Shown in pieces: positions 41,401 through 52,100 of a DNA stretch of 64,000 nucleotides. The notes beneath the pieces are model-generated. The model did no database searches. It had not been told where the DNA came from and saw nothing but the letters and a program-made list of their open reading frames with translations. Both the position numbers and the translations under genes were made by a program. This stretch comes from Streptomyces nymphaeiformis (GTDB lineage Bacteria; Actinomycetota; Actinomycetes; Streptomycetales; Streptomycetaceae), in the NCBI RefSeq assembly GCF_014203895.1, contig NZ_JACHJY010000002.1:310001-374000 (forward strand), written 5' to 3'. Positions within the stretch are counted from its first letter, which is position 1. The number at the start of each line of letters is the position of its first letter.

Positions 41401-43095
41401 AACCTCATGCACCTCGCCCACCACGAGGGCGGCGACGCCGACGCCCCCGGCCCCGCCCTGTGGCGGCGCCACCACCAGTACGCCCTGGACAGCAACCGGC
41501 TCCTCGCCACCAGCCTGCCCGGCGAGACCGGCGGCCTGCCCGACTACGCGACGGCAGGAGGCTACGGCGCCCGCTACGACCACGACGCGCACGGCAACAC
41601 GACCCGCATGCCGCACCTGCCGCTGATGCGCTGGGACCACGGCGACCGGCTGGCCGCCACCGCGCGGCAGGTGGTGAACGACGGCACGCCCGAGACGACG
41701 TACTACGTGTACGACTCCGGCGGCGAACGGGTCCGCAAGGTGACGGTGACCGCGGCCGGCGCCCTCAAGAACGAACGCCGCTACGCGGGCGGCTTCGAGC
41801 TGTACCGCGAGTACGGCACGGGCGGCACGGTCCTCGAACGAGAGACCCTGCACGTCGGCGACACCGGCGAGGGCGTGGCCCTCGTCGAGACGCCCACCCT
41901 CCCCGCCGGCCCGCCCGCCGTCCGCTACCGGTACGCCGACCACCTGGAGTCCGTCTGCGTCGAACTCGACGAGAACGGCGCCCTGGTGGGCCACGAGGAG
42001 TACCACCCGTACGGCACGACCGCCTTCCAGTCCGGCCGCACCGCCGCCGAGACCGGTCTCAAGCGCTACCGCCACACCGGCAAGGAGCGCGACGACGAGA
42101 CCGGCCTCAGCTACTTCGGCGCCCGCTACTACGCCCCCTGGCTGGGCCGCTGGACGAGCTGCGACCCGGCGGGCCTCACGGACGGCCCGTGCCGCTACGC
42201 CTACGCGAGGTGCGGGCCGGTGCGGTTCCGCGACCCTGACGGGCGGCTCGTGGACGAGGGCGGGAAGTACGCGGCGGCCGCGGCTGCCGCCGCACCCGCT
42301 CTGGAGGCGGCGGGCGTCGTGGCCAGGGTGGCGCCGGGCTACTTCAAACTGGCCGCCGCCGTCATCGTCGTCGGCGCCATCGCCTACGGCGCCTACGTGT
42401 ACGCCACCCACGAGACCAAGCCGCAGCCGCCGGCGGTGGTTCCGCCGCCGCGCACGGAGCCGGACCCCGGGACGGAGGAGGTCCACGGCAACTGGGTGGA
42501 CGGCAAGTTCGTCCCGGCGGTCCCCAAGGAACCGGACCCGGCGCCGCCGAAGACCTCCGCCGGGGGCGCGGGCAAGCCGCCGGACAAGGGCGGCACGACG
42601 ACCAAGGAGCAGACGGGAGCGGCACCGCGCAAGGCCGCGCCGGCCCCGTCGAACCCCTGGCTCAAAGAACGGGCGCAGGCGGAGGCGGAGAAGAAGAAGC
42701 GGGACGAGGCGGCCCGGCAGCAGTTCTTCGACTCGGGCCAGGAGCCCAAGAAGCCCGTGGAGAAGCCCCAGGACCATCACGTCGCCACGGACAAGTCCCC
42801 CAAGGAGTTCACCCCCAAGTTCGAGGTGATCTTCGAGAAGGCGAGCGTGCCGGGGCTGCCCGACCTGAAGGTCAGGACCGCCGAGGAGAACCTCGTCTCG
42901 ATCCCGGGCCACAAGGGGGCGCACGGCAGGGGGTACAACGAGGAGATTTTCAACCGGCTGGAGAAGGCGGTGGCGGGCAAGACCCCCTACACGCTGGAGT
43001 ACCGCAATGCGCTCATCGACGAACTGCACAAGTTGAAGCTGGAGTTGCAGGACGAGACCTCGGACCTCAACAAGATCGTCACCCGGCGCAAATGA
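35443..43095 (+). CDS. Tc toxin TcB-TcC fusion protein with RHS repeats and AHH-like nuclease tip
   Basis: 2550 aa; combines both cocoon subunits of an ABC toxin. Residues about 45-330 are the SpvB/TcB N-terminal domain (IKGIGEKFAADPVTGAGALT; FILSGAEDLVPV). Five FG-GAP-like propeller repeats lie at about 439-665 (FVDLDGDGLADVLV), then the TcdB middle region and RHS/YD repeats. The RHS core end YFGARYYAPWLGRW is at about 2224. DPAG (2241-2244) and DPDG (2264-2267) match the self-cleaving aspartate region of TcC. A hydrophobic helix (about 2300-2322), a Pro/Lys-rich linker and the variable tip follow. The tip has HH at 2445-2446 and PGHKGAH with His2490 and His2494, as in AHH/HNH nuclease toxins. 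No signal peptide. The start is uncertain: in-frame GTG codons at 35452 and 35455 have better GGGGG spacing, and ATG 35476 is possible. Confidence 0.92.
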   Translation: MGVVVAVSSESMTGATDGGPVTPATPTPPSAPTSGPPPQAPPAVSLPKGGGAIKGIGEKFAADPVTGAGALTVPVAATPGRSGFGPDPVLAYDSGAGNGPFGLGWSLGLPAITRKTDKGVPRYDDAADSDVFILSGAEDLVPVLVPEGDHWVPEALPPRTIGGSSYAVRRYRPRVEGVFARIERWTNTEDPTDVCWRSISRDDVTTWYGTTFESRIADPADPSRVFAWLICERHDDRGNLVAYGYKPEDDEGVDTTAGHERNRQRSAQRHLKRIRYGNRTPWPSSLEAATGRRPLPADDQWHFELVLDYGEHDPTAPTPHGTGAWSARPDPFSSFRSGFEVRSHRLCRRVLMFHHFPEEPEVGAGCLVRSTDFRYAYGVHTTLAAVTHRGHQRDGDGHRVRSVPPVEFDYSEAVVDHTLRELDGDGLDGLPAGLDGTRYRWVDLDGEGLPGILSEQGGGWFYKRNLSPLTPAGARFGPAESVPHRPSFALADGAEFLDLAGDGRPDLVRFAGPDPGFQEHAADGTWEPHTPFASLPDRDWSDPNLRFVDLDGDGLADVLVTEDDALVWHPSLGEDGFGPERRETRARDEERGPVLVFADAEQSVHLADMSGDGLTDLVRIRNGDLCYWPNLGHGRFGPKIVMAGAPTDHPDRFDRRRVLLADVDGSGATDVVHLRSDGARIHFNRSGNDFAPPVPLPTLPPVDALTDVLAVDLLGNGTACLVWSSPLPADSGRPLRYLDLMGGVKPHLLTRMRNNLGAETEIAYAPSTAFALRDRRAGTPWATALPFPVHVVERTTARDKWRGTAFTSRYSYHHGCFDGTEREFRGFARVERTDVEDYGTFAAANADSPYVTADHRLHQPPVRTVSWHHTGVPVEGRDPLHPFRQEYVRASEEYAPPGPDLDGMPLDPGARREALRAFRGAVLREETYELDLDAVQDGERPPAPVRLLAATTHAHRIRLLQPRAGRQHAVFHTFPSETVAHHYELDLTGPAPAPDPRVTHTLDVTVDPYGTVLQSVTVAYPRTRPAPFADPLLPPGTDTLVAAVQGELHAVYTESRTTDALPPDPDRHRLPLRCETRTYELTGIGPAQAGDGRSVTLDGLRRFRLGERYQSGGTPVAALDHHQLPDRTTPQKRLLQLVRTLYYDETFSAPLPLGGLTARALPYGTYGLARTDAMLTALLGDRATPEVRAAQADRSVSGHLGGPAAVRLLGEDAAGGYWRCSDGSEYDPDAPSRFFLPARWTDPFGNTTRLEHDPYGLSLKATTDPLGNRTEVLAHDYRVMAPRRIRDINGNHTEVRFDTLGLPAAEARGGKDGTGDHLDGLDATALNPELPALTAYFVTDDYDPAHARTLLRGASGRSLFHFGEELRDGEVLWAQHPPCTAVLTRERHADEQAESPLQAAFLYADGTGNPLVRKVQAEPEEPGGPLRWVVDGKTVVNNKGNPVKRYEPYFGPPESGHRFEETVEHGVTALYFYDAIGRQIRTEFPDGSHRRVDFSPWHVTDHDQNDTALEPGNGWYARMSTSALPAERRAARQAAAHAGTPGLSLLDSLGHTALTIAHNRTDGVDEKHVTFTRLDVEGAALWVHDPRGIRVLQHTVPPLPPGARPLDDPQNLSPSGFTPGYDMTGRALVEHGPDTGTRWTLRDAADGLPFTWNSRGFRTRVTYDALRRPVGTHVTASGDTTLSGAPRDPASPPGPEVLVEYRVYGETHPEPERNLRGRAFRVYDGAGVTTSERYDFRGNLLATARRFARDHTGAPDWSALGALTDPDRIAEAAEPLLEPGPALTTSTTYDALDRAVETTAPDGSRTRWAYNEAGLPERVEVRLRGAAAATAFLTGVDYDAHGRRTRVDHGNGARSTYTYDPFTFRLTGVRTTRPADPDTTASLLFTNASVVQDLHYTRDPVGNITRVEDTALATIAGVGNGRDFTHDALYRLVAASGREHTGQTGFLLDPPDTSRRDYPFAGARIHPNDLQGLRGYVERYRYDGVGNLMHLAHHEGGDADAPGPALWRRHHQYALDSNRLLATSLPGETGGLPDYATAGGYGARYDHDAHGNTTRMPHLPLMRWDHGDRLAATARQVVNDGTPETTYYVYDSGGERVRKVTVTAAGALKNERRYAGGFELYREYGTGGTVLERETLHVGDTGEGVALVETPTLPAGPPAVRYRYADHLESVCVELDENGALVGHEEYHPYGTTAFQSGRTAAETGLKRYRHTGKERDDETGLSYFGARYYAPWLGRWTSCDPAGLTDGPCRYAYARCGPVRFRDPDGRLVDEGGKYAAAAAAAAPALEAAGVVARVAPGYFKLAAAVIVVGAIAYGAYVYATHETKPQPPAVVPPPRTEPDPGTEEVHGNWVDGKFVPAVPKEPDPAPPKTSAGGAGKPPDKGGTTTKEQTGAAPRKAAPAPSNPWLKERAQAEAEKKKRDEAARQQFFDSGQEPKKPVEKPQDHHVATDKSPKEFTPKFEVIFEKASVPGLPDLKVRTAEENLVSIPGHKGAHGRGYNEEIFNRLEKAVAGKTPYTLEYRNALIDELHKLKLELQDETSDLNKIVTRRK

Positions 43096-43097
43096 CG

Positions 43098-43132
43098 GAA
43101 CGGGGGCCACGCCCGACGCGCGGCCCCCGTTC
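43098..43132. terminator. Terminator between the TcB-TcC and TcA genes
   Basis: GAACGGGGGCC, 13-nt loop, GGCCCCCGTTC: perfect 11-bp stem in the 45-bp convergent gap. Confidence 0.8.
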
Positions 43133-43140
43133 GTCCCTGC

Positions 43141-46100
43141 TCACGCCACCCGCGTCACCTCGTACTCCCACACGAGCAGCACGTCCACCACCGCGTCCGG
43201 GTTCAGCCCGCCGTCCTTCCGCAGGAGCGGGTCGAGGCCCTGCACCGGGACGGTCAGCAGCCAGTCCTCGTCGTGTTCGGCGACCCGCCCGCCGGCGTCG
43301 GTGAAGCGGGCCCGGGGCTGGCCCTTCAGCTGCGGGTCCGCGCTGAGCGTGGACGGGGTGCCGCCGCCCCCCGGGGGCGTCAGGGTCACCCTCAGGTCGG
43401 TGGTCCCGCTCCCGTAGCAGTCCACGTACCGCTTCGTGCCGTCGGGGACGAGGTCCGTCGAGAGCACGAGGACGACCGTCGGATCGGCGAGCTCGATGCC
43501 GTCGTCGGCGAACAGGCGCGGGAACCACCGCTTGGACACCGGGAACCGCAGCGTCGGGCTCGCCCCGCTCACGAACCGGTACCACTGGTCGCCGAGCTCG
43601 CGCCGCGCGCTGTACGCCCGCAGCAGGCCCTTGCCGCCGTGCGCGTGGAGCCAGCCGTTCAGGCCGTCGCGGAGCTCGGACACGGCCCGGTCGGCCAGGC
43701 CGGACCCGCCGTCGCGCGCCGTGTACCGCAGGTGCATGACGACGTCGGCGATCGACTCGTAGTCGAACTGCCGGAACTCCTGCGGCAGGCTCAGCCGCCA
43801 CTCGCCGATGACGCCCGCCCCCTCGAACGGCAGGAAGCGCTCGTCGCGCAGACCCGTCTCGAAGAGCCCGCTGTCGTCCTGGCCGCTGCTGGTCACCACC
43901 GACTGGATCGGGCCCGCGTAGTCCCGGAAGCGGCCGTCCGGGCTCTGCCGCGCATAGCGGTTGCCCGGCAGCCGGGGGTCCGTCCGCACACTGCTCCGCA
44001 GCAGCGTCGCCGTCAGGTTCACGCTGGTGTACGGCCCGCCGACGCACGGCACGGTGAAGCTCACCGTCTTGATCCGCCGCAGGTAGTGGCCGGGCGTGTC
44101 CAGGTCGAACAGCGCCTCCGGAAGCGACACGTAGCAGCTGCCGGTCTCCTTGAGGGACAGCAGCGCGTTCGGGTCGAGCTGGGCCAGCGACACCGCCTTC
44201 GACAGCTCGAACTCCCGGGCGTTCTCCGCGAGATACGCGGCGTCGAGCCGGTTCAGGTCGCTCGCGAGCCGCTCGCCCGCGAGGAGGCCCTTGCGCAGGG
44301 TGTCCCAGTGGCCGAAGCGGACGAGCGGCGGGCCGTCGGTGCCCAGCTCGTACCGCATCGCCTGCTCGGCCCGCTTCGCCGTCTCGTACGCCAGCTGGTA
44401 CGCCTGGAAGTACGAGGTGGACAGCTGCCCCACCATCCAGTCGTACAGCTCCTGGCCGGTGTACTTGTCGTGCAGGAAGCGGTCCGCCTCCCGGGTGTGG
44501 GCGGCCTGGAGGTCGTGGCTGGCGAGCTCCCGGCGGGCGTTCTCGTGGCGGACGACCGCCGCCGCGATCTGCGCGTCGAAGTTCGCGACGTCCGAGTCGG
44601 CCTGGCCCTTCTGGAAGTCCCAGTCCTCCGAGCGCCGCTCGTAGCCCGCGAGCGTCGCCGCCAGCGAGGCCCCCGAGTGGAACGTGCCGGCGATCTGCGA
44701 GAGCGAACCCGACAGGCCCTTGAGGGCCTCGCCGAGGTTGGTGCCGCCCCAGGTCGCACCGAGGGTGGTCGGCACGCCGAGCTTGAGCTCCGGGAGCAGC
44801 CGCATGACGCTCACCGTCATGTCGATGACGGCCGCGACGGACTGGGTTCCGATCCCCGTCCAGGTGAGGGCCTCGTGCACCTTCTCGCCGGCGTTCATCT
44901 TCCGGCGCGAGCCGTAGTAGTCCTGCCGCTTCGTCGCCGCCTCGCGCGCCTGCCGCAGCCCCGCCACCGCGTGGGCCTCCGCGGTGACCTGGGCGAGCCG
45001 CACCTCGCGCACCGCGTCGAGGAGGGAGGTCTCGTGGCTGGAGCGCAGCCGGGCGAGCGCCTCCGCGTCCCGCTTCTCAAGGGCGGACAGCAGCAGCGCC
45101 CCGAAGGACTTGACCTCGGCGGTGTACTCCCTGGCCTTCGCGACCATGGTGGTGAAGCGGTAGTGGGGGAGCGGCCCGCCCAGATCCTCCGGTACGGACG
45201 CCAGGTCCGCGCCCGAGGCCACCGCGCCGACGAGCAGGGCCGGGTCGATCGGGGCGCCGAACAGCTCGAACGCCCGCTGGACGCCCTCGATGTCCTGGCA
45301 GTGCCGGATCTTGTACAGTCGGTCCTCGACCGTGTCCCAGTACCCGAGCAGCTTGTCGTTGGGCGGGATGCGGAAGTACGTCAGCCAGCCGAGCCCGAGG
45401 CCGGGCGCGATCCGCGTCGGAGGCGCCTCGGTCCCGCCCGCCGGGATCAGGTGCTCCGCCGCCGTCACCGGGTCCGGCGCCGCCGTGCCCCGGGAACGCA
45501 GCTCGGCGTAGCTCAGCGGTGCCGGCTCGTTCGGCGGCGGTACGGACACGGGCCGGGACCCGAGGAGTTCGGCGGCCAGCAGGTACATCTGTGTCGCCTG
45601 GTTGACGGCCTCCAGGGTGCCCTCGCGGAAGAGGCTGTCGCCCCAGGCGATCAGGTTGTCCAGGTACCGCATGACGACGGCCTTCTGGTAGGCGGTCGTC
45701 CGGAACTTGGCGATCACGTCCGGTTGGAAGGGATGCGCCAGCCACTCCTCGACCCGGCGCCGCTCGCCGTCGTCGCCCTCGGCGAGGCGCTTGAGGATGT
45801 CCTCGATCCGGTCCCGCTGGTAGTCCTCCTGCTGGAAGAACGGCTTGGTGATCCAGTAGCGCGCGGGCGCCTCGCCGCCGGACCGCGAGGTCGGGTCGAA
45901 GATCGTGTGGAACCACCGCTGCGCCTCGGCGAAACGCTGGTTGGCGCTCAGCCGCTGCGCCATGAGCAGCGGGATGTGGAAGAAGAGCTCCCAGTTGTAG
46001 TCGGCGTAGGTGCCCTCCGGCGTGAAGTCCACCTCCGCCTCGGAGGGCCGCTCCGGGGAGACGCTGTCCTGGGGTTGGTACGAGGCGAAGTCGAACAGCG

Positions 46101-49100
46101 GCCACTTCGCACCGGGGTCCAGCTGGACCGACCGGTCGAAGAGCGCTTCCGTACCGCCTTCGTCGAGGAGCCGCGTGAACAGCTCGACGTGCGGGTGGTA
46201 CATCGCAGTGAACCGGAACCGGGGCTTCGTCGTGCGGGTGTCCGCGGTGACGTGGTAGCTGCGGGCACCGTCGGTGACCGTGCCGGAGTCCAGGAACCAG
46301 CCCGACGGCGAGACGAAGCTGACGGGCAGCTGGATCCGGAAGAGGTGGTCGCCCTGCGGATTGGCCAGGACCAGGTCACTGCCCCAGAACTGGGTCAGCT
46401 CGGGGAGGTGGACACGGTCGCGATACCCGGCCGGCAGGTTCGGCGGGTGGTGCTGGACGAACTCGTTGTTGATGTTCTGGGTGTCCGTCGGCGCGATGAA
46501 CCGCTGGCCCCTGCTGTTGTGCTGAGGATCGTCCTCGTGGACGAACAGCGTCGGGACGGTGCTCACCGCCCCCGTGCGCCGGCCGAACCGGAACGCCCCG
46601 GAGACCGTCCCCCTCGCCGGATCGGGGTTGACGAAGCTGGCGAAGTTGTGGACGCTCCACACCGTCAGCTCCCCGCTGACGGGGTCGACCTGCGGGTAGA
46701 GGCGGTAGGGGCCGGTGTTCTGGAAGGGGTTGGCCTCGTCCTCCTCGAACCTCTGCGGCCACTTCAGCGTCGTGATCGTGTCCTGCGTGATCCGCTTCGG
46801 CTGCCATGCGCCGTTGGCGTACTGGGTCCAGTTGAGCTGGATCTTCCAGTACGGGGACGGCGCCTCGATCGCCGAGTCCGCCTTCATCGGATCCGGCAGC
46901 GTCGTGATCGCCTTGGCGTCCCCCACCTTGACGAACGTCGGCCACATCAGATGGAGGCGCCTGTTCCACACCACCGGCACCAGGGCCGGGGTGTCGATGT
47001 CGAGTTCGATCTTCTCCCACGGCGTCCACGTGGTCCGGTTCCTGGTCCAGGTGCGGTGGTGGAAGACACGGGGAGCGGACTCGGTGCACGCGAACAGGTG
47101 CACCACCTCCACGCCCGTGGACAGGTCGTGGACGATCCCGCACGGCTGGAGCCGGGCCACCGAGTCGAGCCGGTCGACGTAGCCGCGGTAGACCTCCTCC
47201 ATGTTGTCGCCGACCACCTCCTTCTGCATCAGCTCGTTGCGCAGGGTGGTGAAGAGCGGGGAGGCACCGGCCCGCAGATCGGGCTGGAAGTAGTTCTCCG
47301 GGTAGAGGAAGACCTTCTGGTTGGCCTCCCACAGCCGGTAGCGCTTCATCCACTCCCACTGCTCCCAGGTCTCGTCGTCCCCGGGCCGCACCCGGGGCTC
47401 CAGACCCAGCAGCACCCGCTGGACGAACAGCTGGACCGTGTTGATCGCCTGCGCCATCCGGGTGGTCAGCCGGCAGTTGCCCATCTCGACGTCGAGCAGG
47501 AAGTGGTCGTAGAGGCCGTTGACGTCCTTCCAGTACGGGAATCCGACGCTGGTGGTCAGCGGGTACGCGACGAGGTACGACACGAGCGCCGCCCGCTGCC
47601 GTTCGCGCAGCGCGTCCGCCACCGGCACGGCGGCGGTCAGCCAGTCCTCGGGCGAGAACCGCGCCTTCGCGGCCATCTGCACGGACTGCACGATGTCCAT
47701 CGGCAGCAACGACGGGATCCAGGCGAGGGCACGCGCCGCCGACACCCCCAGGCGGCGCAGCAGCGAGAAGGCCGCCCGCAGCTTGCCGAGGCCCCGCTCG
47801 TCCCCGAGCTCACCGGGCAGGCCGATCCCCAGCATGCTGCCCGTGCACAGCACCTCGACGTCCTCGCGGTCCCACCCGGTGCGCGCGCTCAGGGTGTCGA
47901 AGACGCGGTAGGGAAACGCTCCCGGCTCGTGACCGGCGGCCAGGACGGCCCCCAGCGTGTCCGAGCCGCCCGGGACCGTCTGGCGCAGCGCGAGCAGGTC
48001 GAGGAGCCGGACGAACGGCCGGTAGAGCGGCGACGCGCCCTCGACGCGGGCCGGCGGCAGAGTGGCCAGGTCGAGCCAGCCGGCGCCCGTCGCGTACCCC
48101 ATCACCCACGGCAGCTCCTCGCCCGTGACGCGCAGCCGCGCCAGCACCAGGGCCACCCGGTGCAGCAGCGCCAGGGCCGTGAACTGGACGGGGAAGCCGG
48201 TGCGCGTGACGGCCACCGCCGGGTCGCTGTCGACGAACGCGGGATCGAGGAAGTCCAGGACCAGCGGACCCGGCACGGACAGGGCCCGCAGCCACGTCCC
48301 GAGGAGCGCGTCCGCCGAGGCCGCGTCGAGCCCGGTCGCCTGGCCGAGCTGGAGCTTCACGGTCGTCTCGCCGATCCGCCGGCGCAGCTCCGGGAGGAGC
48401 ACCGAGAGGACCAGCCGGAAGCGGTCGGCCGGGGACTGCGGCTCGTCGAAGAGGGCATCGGCGTGCGACCTGTCCAGGAACTTGTTCTCGCCCTCGATCG
48501 GTTCGCCCTGCACGCCCTGGAGCAGGTGCACCGCGCGCTGGAAGTCCTCGTCGCCGCTTGCGGCGGACAGCGCGTCGATCTCGTCCTGACTGCGATGACC
48601 GAGGGAGCACAGCGTCCCCGCCGAAGGATCGTGGAACACCTTGCCGACCAGCTCCGGCGGCAGCACCAGATCGGCCGGCATGGCGGTCAGCGGCGTGCGG
48701 TAGAGCGGGATCCGGTAGGCGTTCATCCGGGTGGTCACGAAGTCCCGGGGCCCCGCGAACAGCTTCCGTACGTAGATCCCCCACAGCTCGCCGGAGCCGA
48801 GGGCGTACATCCGGTCCCGCTGGGCGAGCGTCATCGGCCCGGTGAACCGGAGCAGGCCCTGCCCGTCGGAGCCGGGCTCGAAGCGCACGGGGAGATCCGC
48901 GGGATACGGGCGGGAACCGACGTCGTTGGGAACCTCCACCGCGTACACGGCCGTGCCGAGCAGCGTCGCCACCGCCTGCTCCACCCGGGCCGGCTCCCAA
49001 CCGAGCAGAGAGAGTTGACGCCCTGTCAGCGATCCCGTGTCGTCCGTGGTCTGCGCGGTCTGCTCGGACACCGCCCGCAGGGCCGCACGCAGCCCGGTGA

Positions 49101-52100
49101 GCACGGAGCCGAGCGTGGCGTCCGACGGTACGGTCGAGCCCTCGGGCCCGGTCGTCGCGGTCAGCACGGCGTCGACCTCGGCCACGGTCGTCCCGCCGGC
49201 CAGGATCGCCTCCACCTCGTCGGCGAACCGAGCCGTGTCGGCGAGCGAGGCGCGCACCGGGGCCGCCGAGTCCGCGGCCGCCGGCGGCTCGCCCAGCGCA
49301 CCCCCGGCGCCCGCCGATGACTCCCGGCGTCCGGGGTCGTCGACCGGCGTGGGACTCAGGCGTACGGGCCGGCCGGCCGGCAGCTCCGTCTCGCCGGCCG
49401 CTACCGCCCCGGGCGCCGGACGCCCGTCGGGCCGCAGCGGACTGCCGCCGCGCAGCTCGAACAGCCGCAGCAGGTCGGCGACCGGCAGCCGCACGGCGCG
49501 GGCCAGCGTCACCGTCCGCACCAGGGCCGACAGGTTGGCGAGCGTCACCCGCGTGTCGGCGACCACGGCGTGCGGTCCGGAGAGCATCACGGCCAGGTCG
49601 GCGTCCGTGATCTCCAGGATGCCGAGCAGAGCGGCCGACAGCGGATAGGAGTGCAGATCGCCCGGGCTGTCGACCTCGGTGCGGGCCGCGTTCAGCGTGA
49701 ACGGGTTGCGGCCGCCCGGCACTCCGGCGACCACCGCGTCGTCGAGGAACAGCCGGTCGTAGAGGGAGGGATCGTCGCCCGTGCGGTAGAGACGGGTGTC
49801 CAGCGGGCCGTACAGGCAGAGCAGCCGCTCCACGGGCAGGCCGAACCGCTCGGACAGCCGCCGCACGGCGACCAGGCAGGACAGCGTCGTCGCGGTCAGC
49901 TCGCCCGGCGTGCAGGTGGCGATGACCCGGTCGAGCCGGTGCGCCGGCCAGTCGAGCACCCTGCGCAGCCGCTCGAAGCGGTGCAGCCGGTCGAGGGTGT
50001 CCGTGGTGAGCCCGTCGATCCGCAGCAGTTCCGTGGCGCACGGGTGGTCCGGATCGGTCGGTACGACGTGCAGCGTCCCGTCCGGATCGACGAATCGCGT
50101 GTCGAGCACCGACTCGAGGTCCGGATAGTCCAGTTGGGCGGTGTCCATCATGGCCCGCACCGTCGACACGGAGTTCAGGAGCTCCTGCGGCGGCATCGCG
50201 GAGGGCTTGCCGTAGAAGGCGGCCAGGGTCCGGCCCGGCTCGGTGGACTCGCCCGTGATCATCCGCAGGCCGCCCAGGGTGATGCCCAGACCCTCCGCGA
50301 CCACCTCGACCGAGTCGGCGTCGGCCGGGTGCAGGGTCGCCATGAGCTCCTCGCGCCGCACCCCGAGCAGGCCGAGGTAGCTGCGGGCGCGGTCGGCCCA
50401 GAGGTCGTACGGCAGCGACCACGGATACACGGCGTTGGCCAGCCGGTTGTAGGCGCCTTCATTGGTCCACTGGGGCTGGATGCGCAGATGCGCCGAGTCG
50501 CCGCTGCTCTGCCGCACCTCGTCCCCGGTGGCGGGGTCCCGGACGAGCGCGTTCTCCAGGAGCTCGTTGACGAGGTCGATGTACGGGAGCGTCAGGTCGG
50601 TGTTGTCACAGCTGAGCTTCACGTGCCACAGGTCGGGGCGCCGGGCGTACAGCGTGTCCGCCATCGGGCTCTCGCCCAGCTCGCCCATCGTCCCCGAACT
50701 CGGCGCCCGCTTGAGGAAGTACAGCAGGTCCACCAGATAGGCGGGCTGGCTGTAGAGCGTGCGGCACTCCTTGCACGCGCACGAGTCGGCGGAGCCGAAC
50801 AGCTCCCCCCAGTCCGGGACCAGATCGGCGTGCTCCTCCACGCGGGGCAGCCACGGCACCTCGAACTGGCCGGCCGTCCGCAGGTCCGCCACCAGGTTGA
50901 CCGCGGCGGCGTGCACCCGCAGCGCCCGCGCGTGCACCGCGTGGGCCTCGGCCTCGTCGAGGTGCTCCGCCATGCGCGCGGCGAAGGTGTCCCGGGCCAC
51001 GCCCGCGATGGCGGCCGAGGAGGAGAACCCCTCGTCCCGCAGCGCCCGCACCGCGTCGAAGCGCGGCGCGACCCGGTACACCCGCTGGAGTGCGGCCAGT
51101 TCGGGCCGGGCCTCCTCGTCGGGGACGCTGCGGGCGTCGACCGGGGTGCTCACCAGGTCGAAGTCCGGGTTCGCGGCCAGGAAGCGGGCGGCGGGGGCGG
51201 TGTCCGGTGCCGGGTCGGTGGCGAGCCGATGGGCGACGTACGCGGTCGGGTACGTCCGCTCGGCGCGGGAGCGCAGTTCGTCGGCGTACTCCTCCGGGGT
51301 GAAGGCCGGCGGACTGGCGTGCGGCGGGCCGCCCGCCTCCGCGACGAGGCCCTCCCAGTGCCCGTCGAGCCGTACGAGCTCGCGCGGGTGGGCGAGCTCC
51401 CCGCTGTCGAAGCGGTCGAGGAGCGCGCCGACCAGCTCGGGGTGCCCGTCGGCCACTTTGCTCAACTCAAGGGCCAGAGACAGGCGTTCGATCGTCGCGG
51501 GCGGCGCGCCGACGGTGAGGAGGGTCTCGTGGGCGCGGTCCTCGGGTCCGTCGTGGTCGAGGTGGGCGGAGAAGAGCCGCTGCCGCACCTCCGGGTCCGG
51601 GATCGTGAGCGTGAAGAGGCGGGCGAGAGCGGACGGCCGGGCGCCGTCGACGCTCGCGGCGCTGTCCACTCCGGTGGTGCGAGGGCTGCTCACGGACCCG
51701 GCACGTCCTTCAGCGCCCAGCTGGCCGGCGCGCACGGCGGCGACGAGCTCCTCTGCCCCGTCCGCCGAGTCGATCAGACGGGTCTCCGCCGCCGCCGTCA
51801 GCGCGTCCCGTACCGCGCTCGTCCGCCGCAGCGCGAGCTCGGCGAGGTCGTCCGGCAGGCCCCGGCGGAGCAGCCCGTAGAACGGCTCCGCCGGCTGCCC
51901 GGTGCCGGCCGCGAGCCGGGCGGCCGCGGCGACCAGGCGGACGCGGTCCGGTTCGACGCCGGAGGCGTGGCCGAGGAAGCCCGCCTCCTCGGGGGTGAGT
52001 CCGGCGGGATCGGTGCCGTCGAGCAGCGGTGCGAGCGCCGTGAGGACCCGGGCGTACTCGGTGCGCGGGTCGGCGGGCAGGGCGACGTCCAGGGTCTCCT

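Noticed and set aside
43273..49320. A 2015-codon plus-strand frame opposite TcA
   Set aside because: Shadow of the TcA gene with low-complexity composition.
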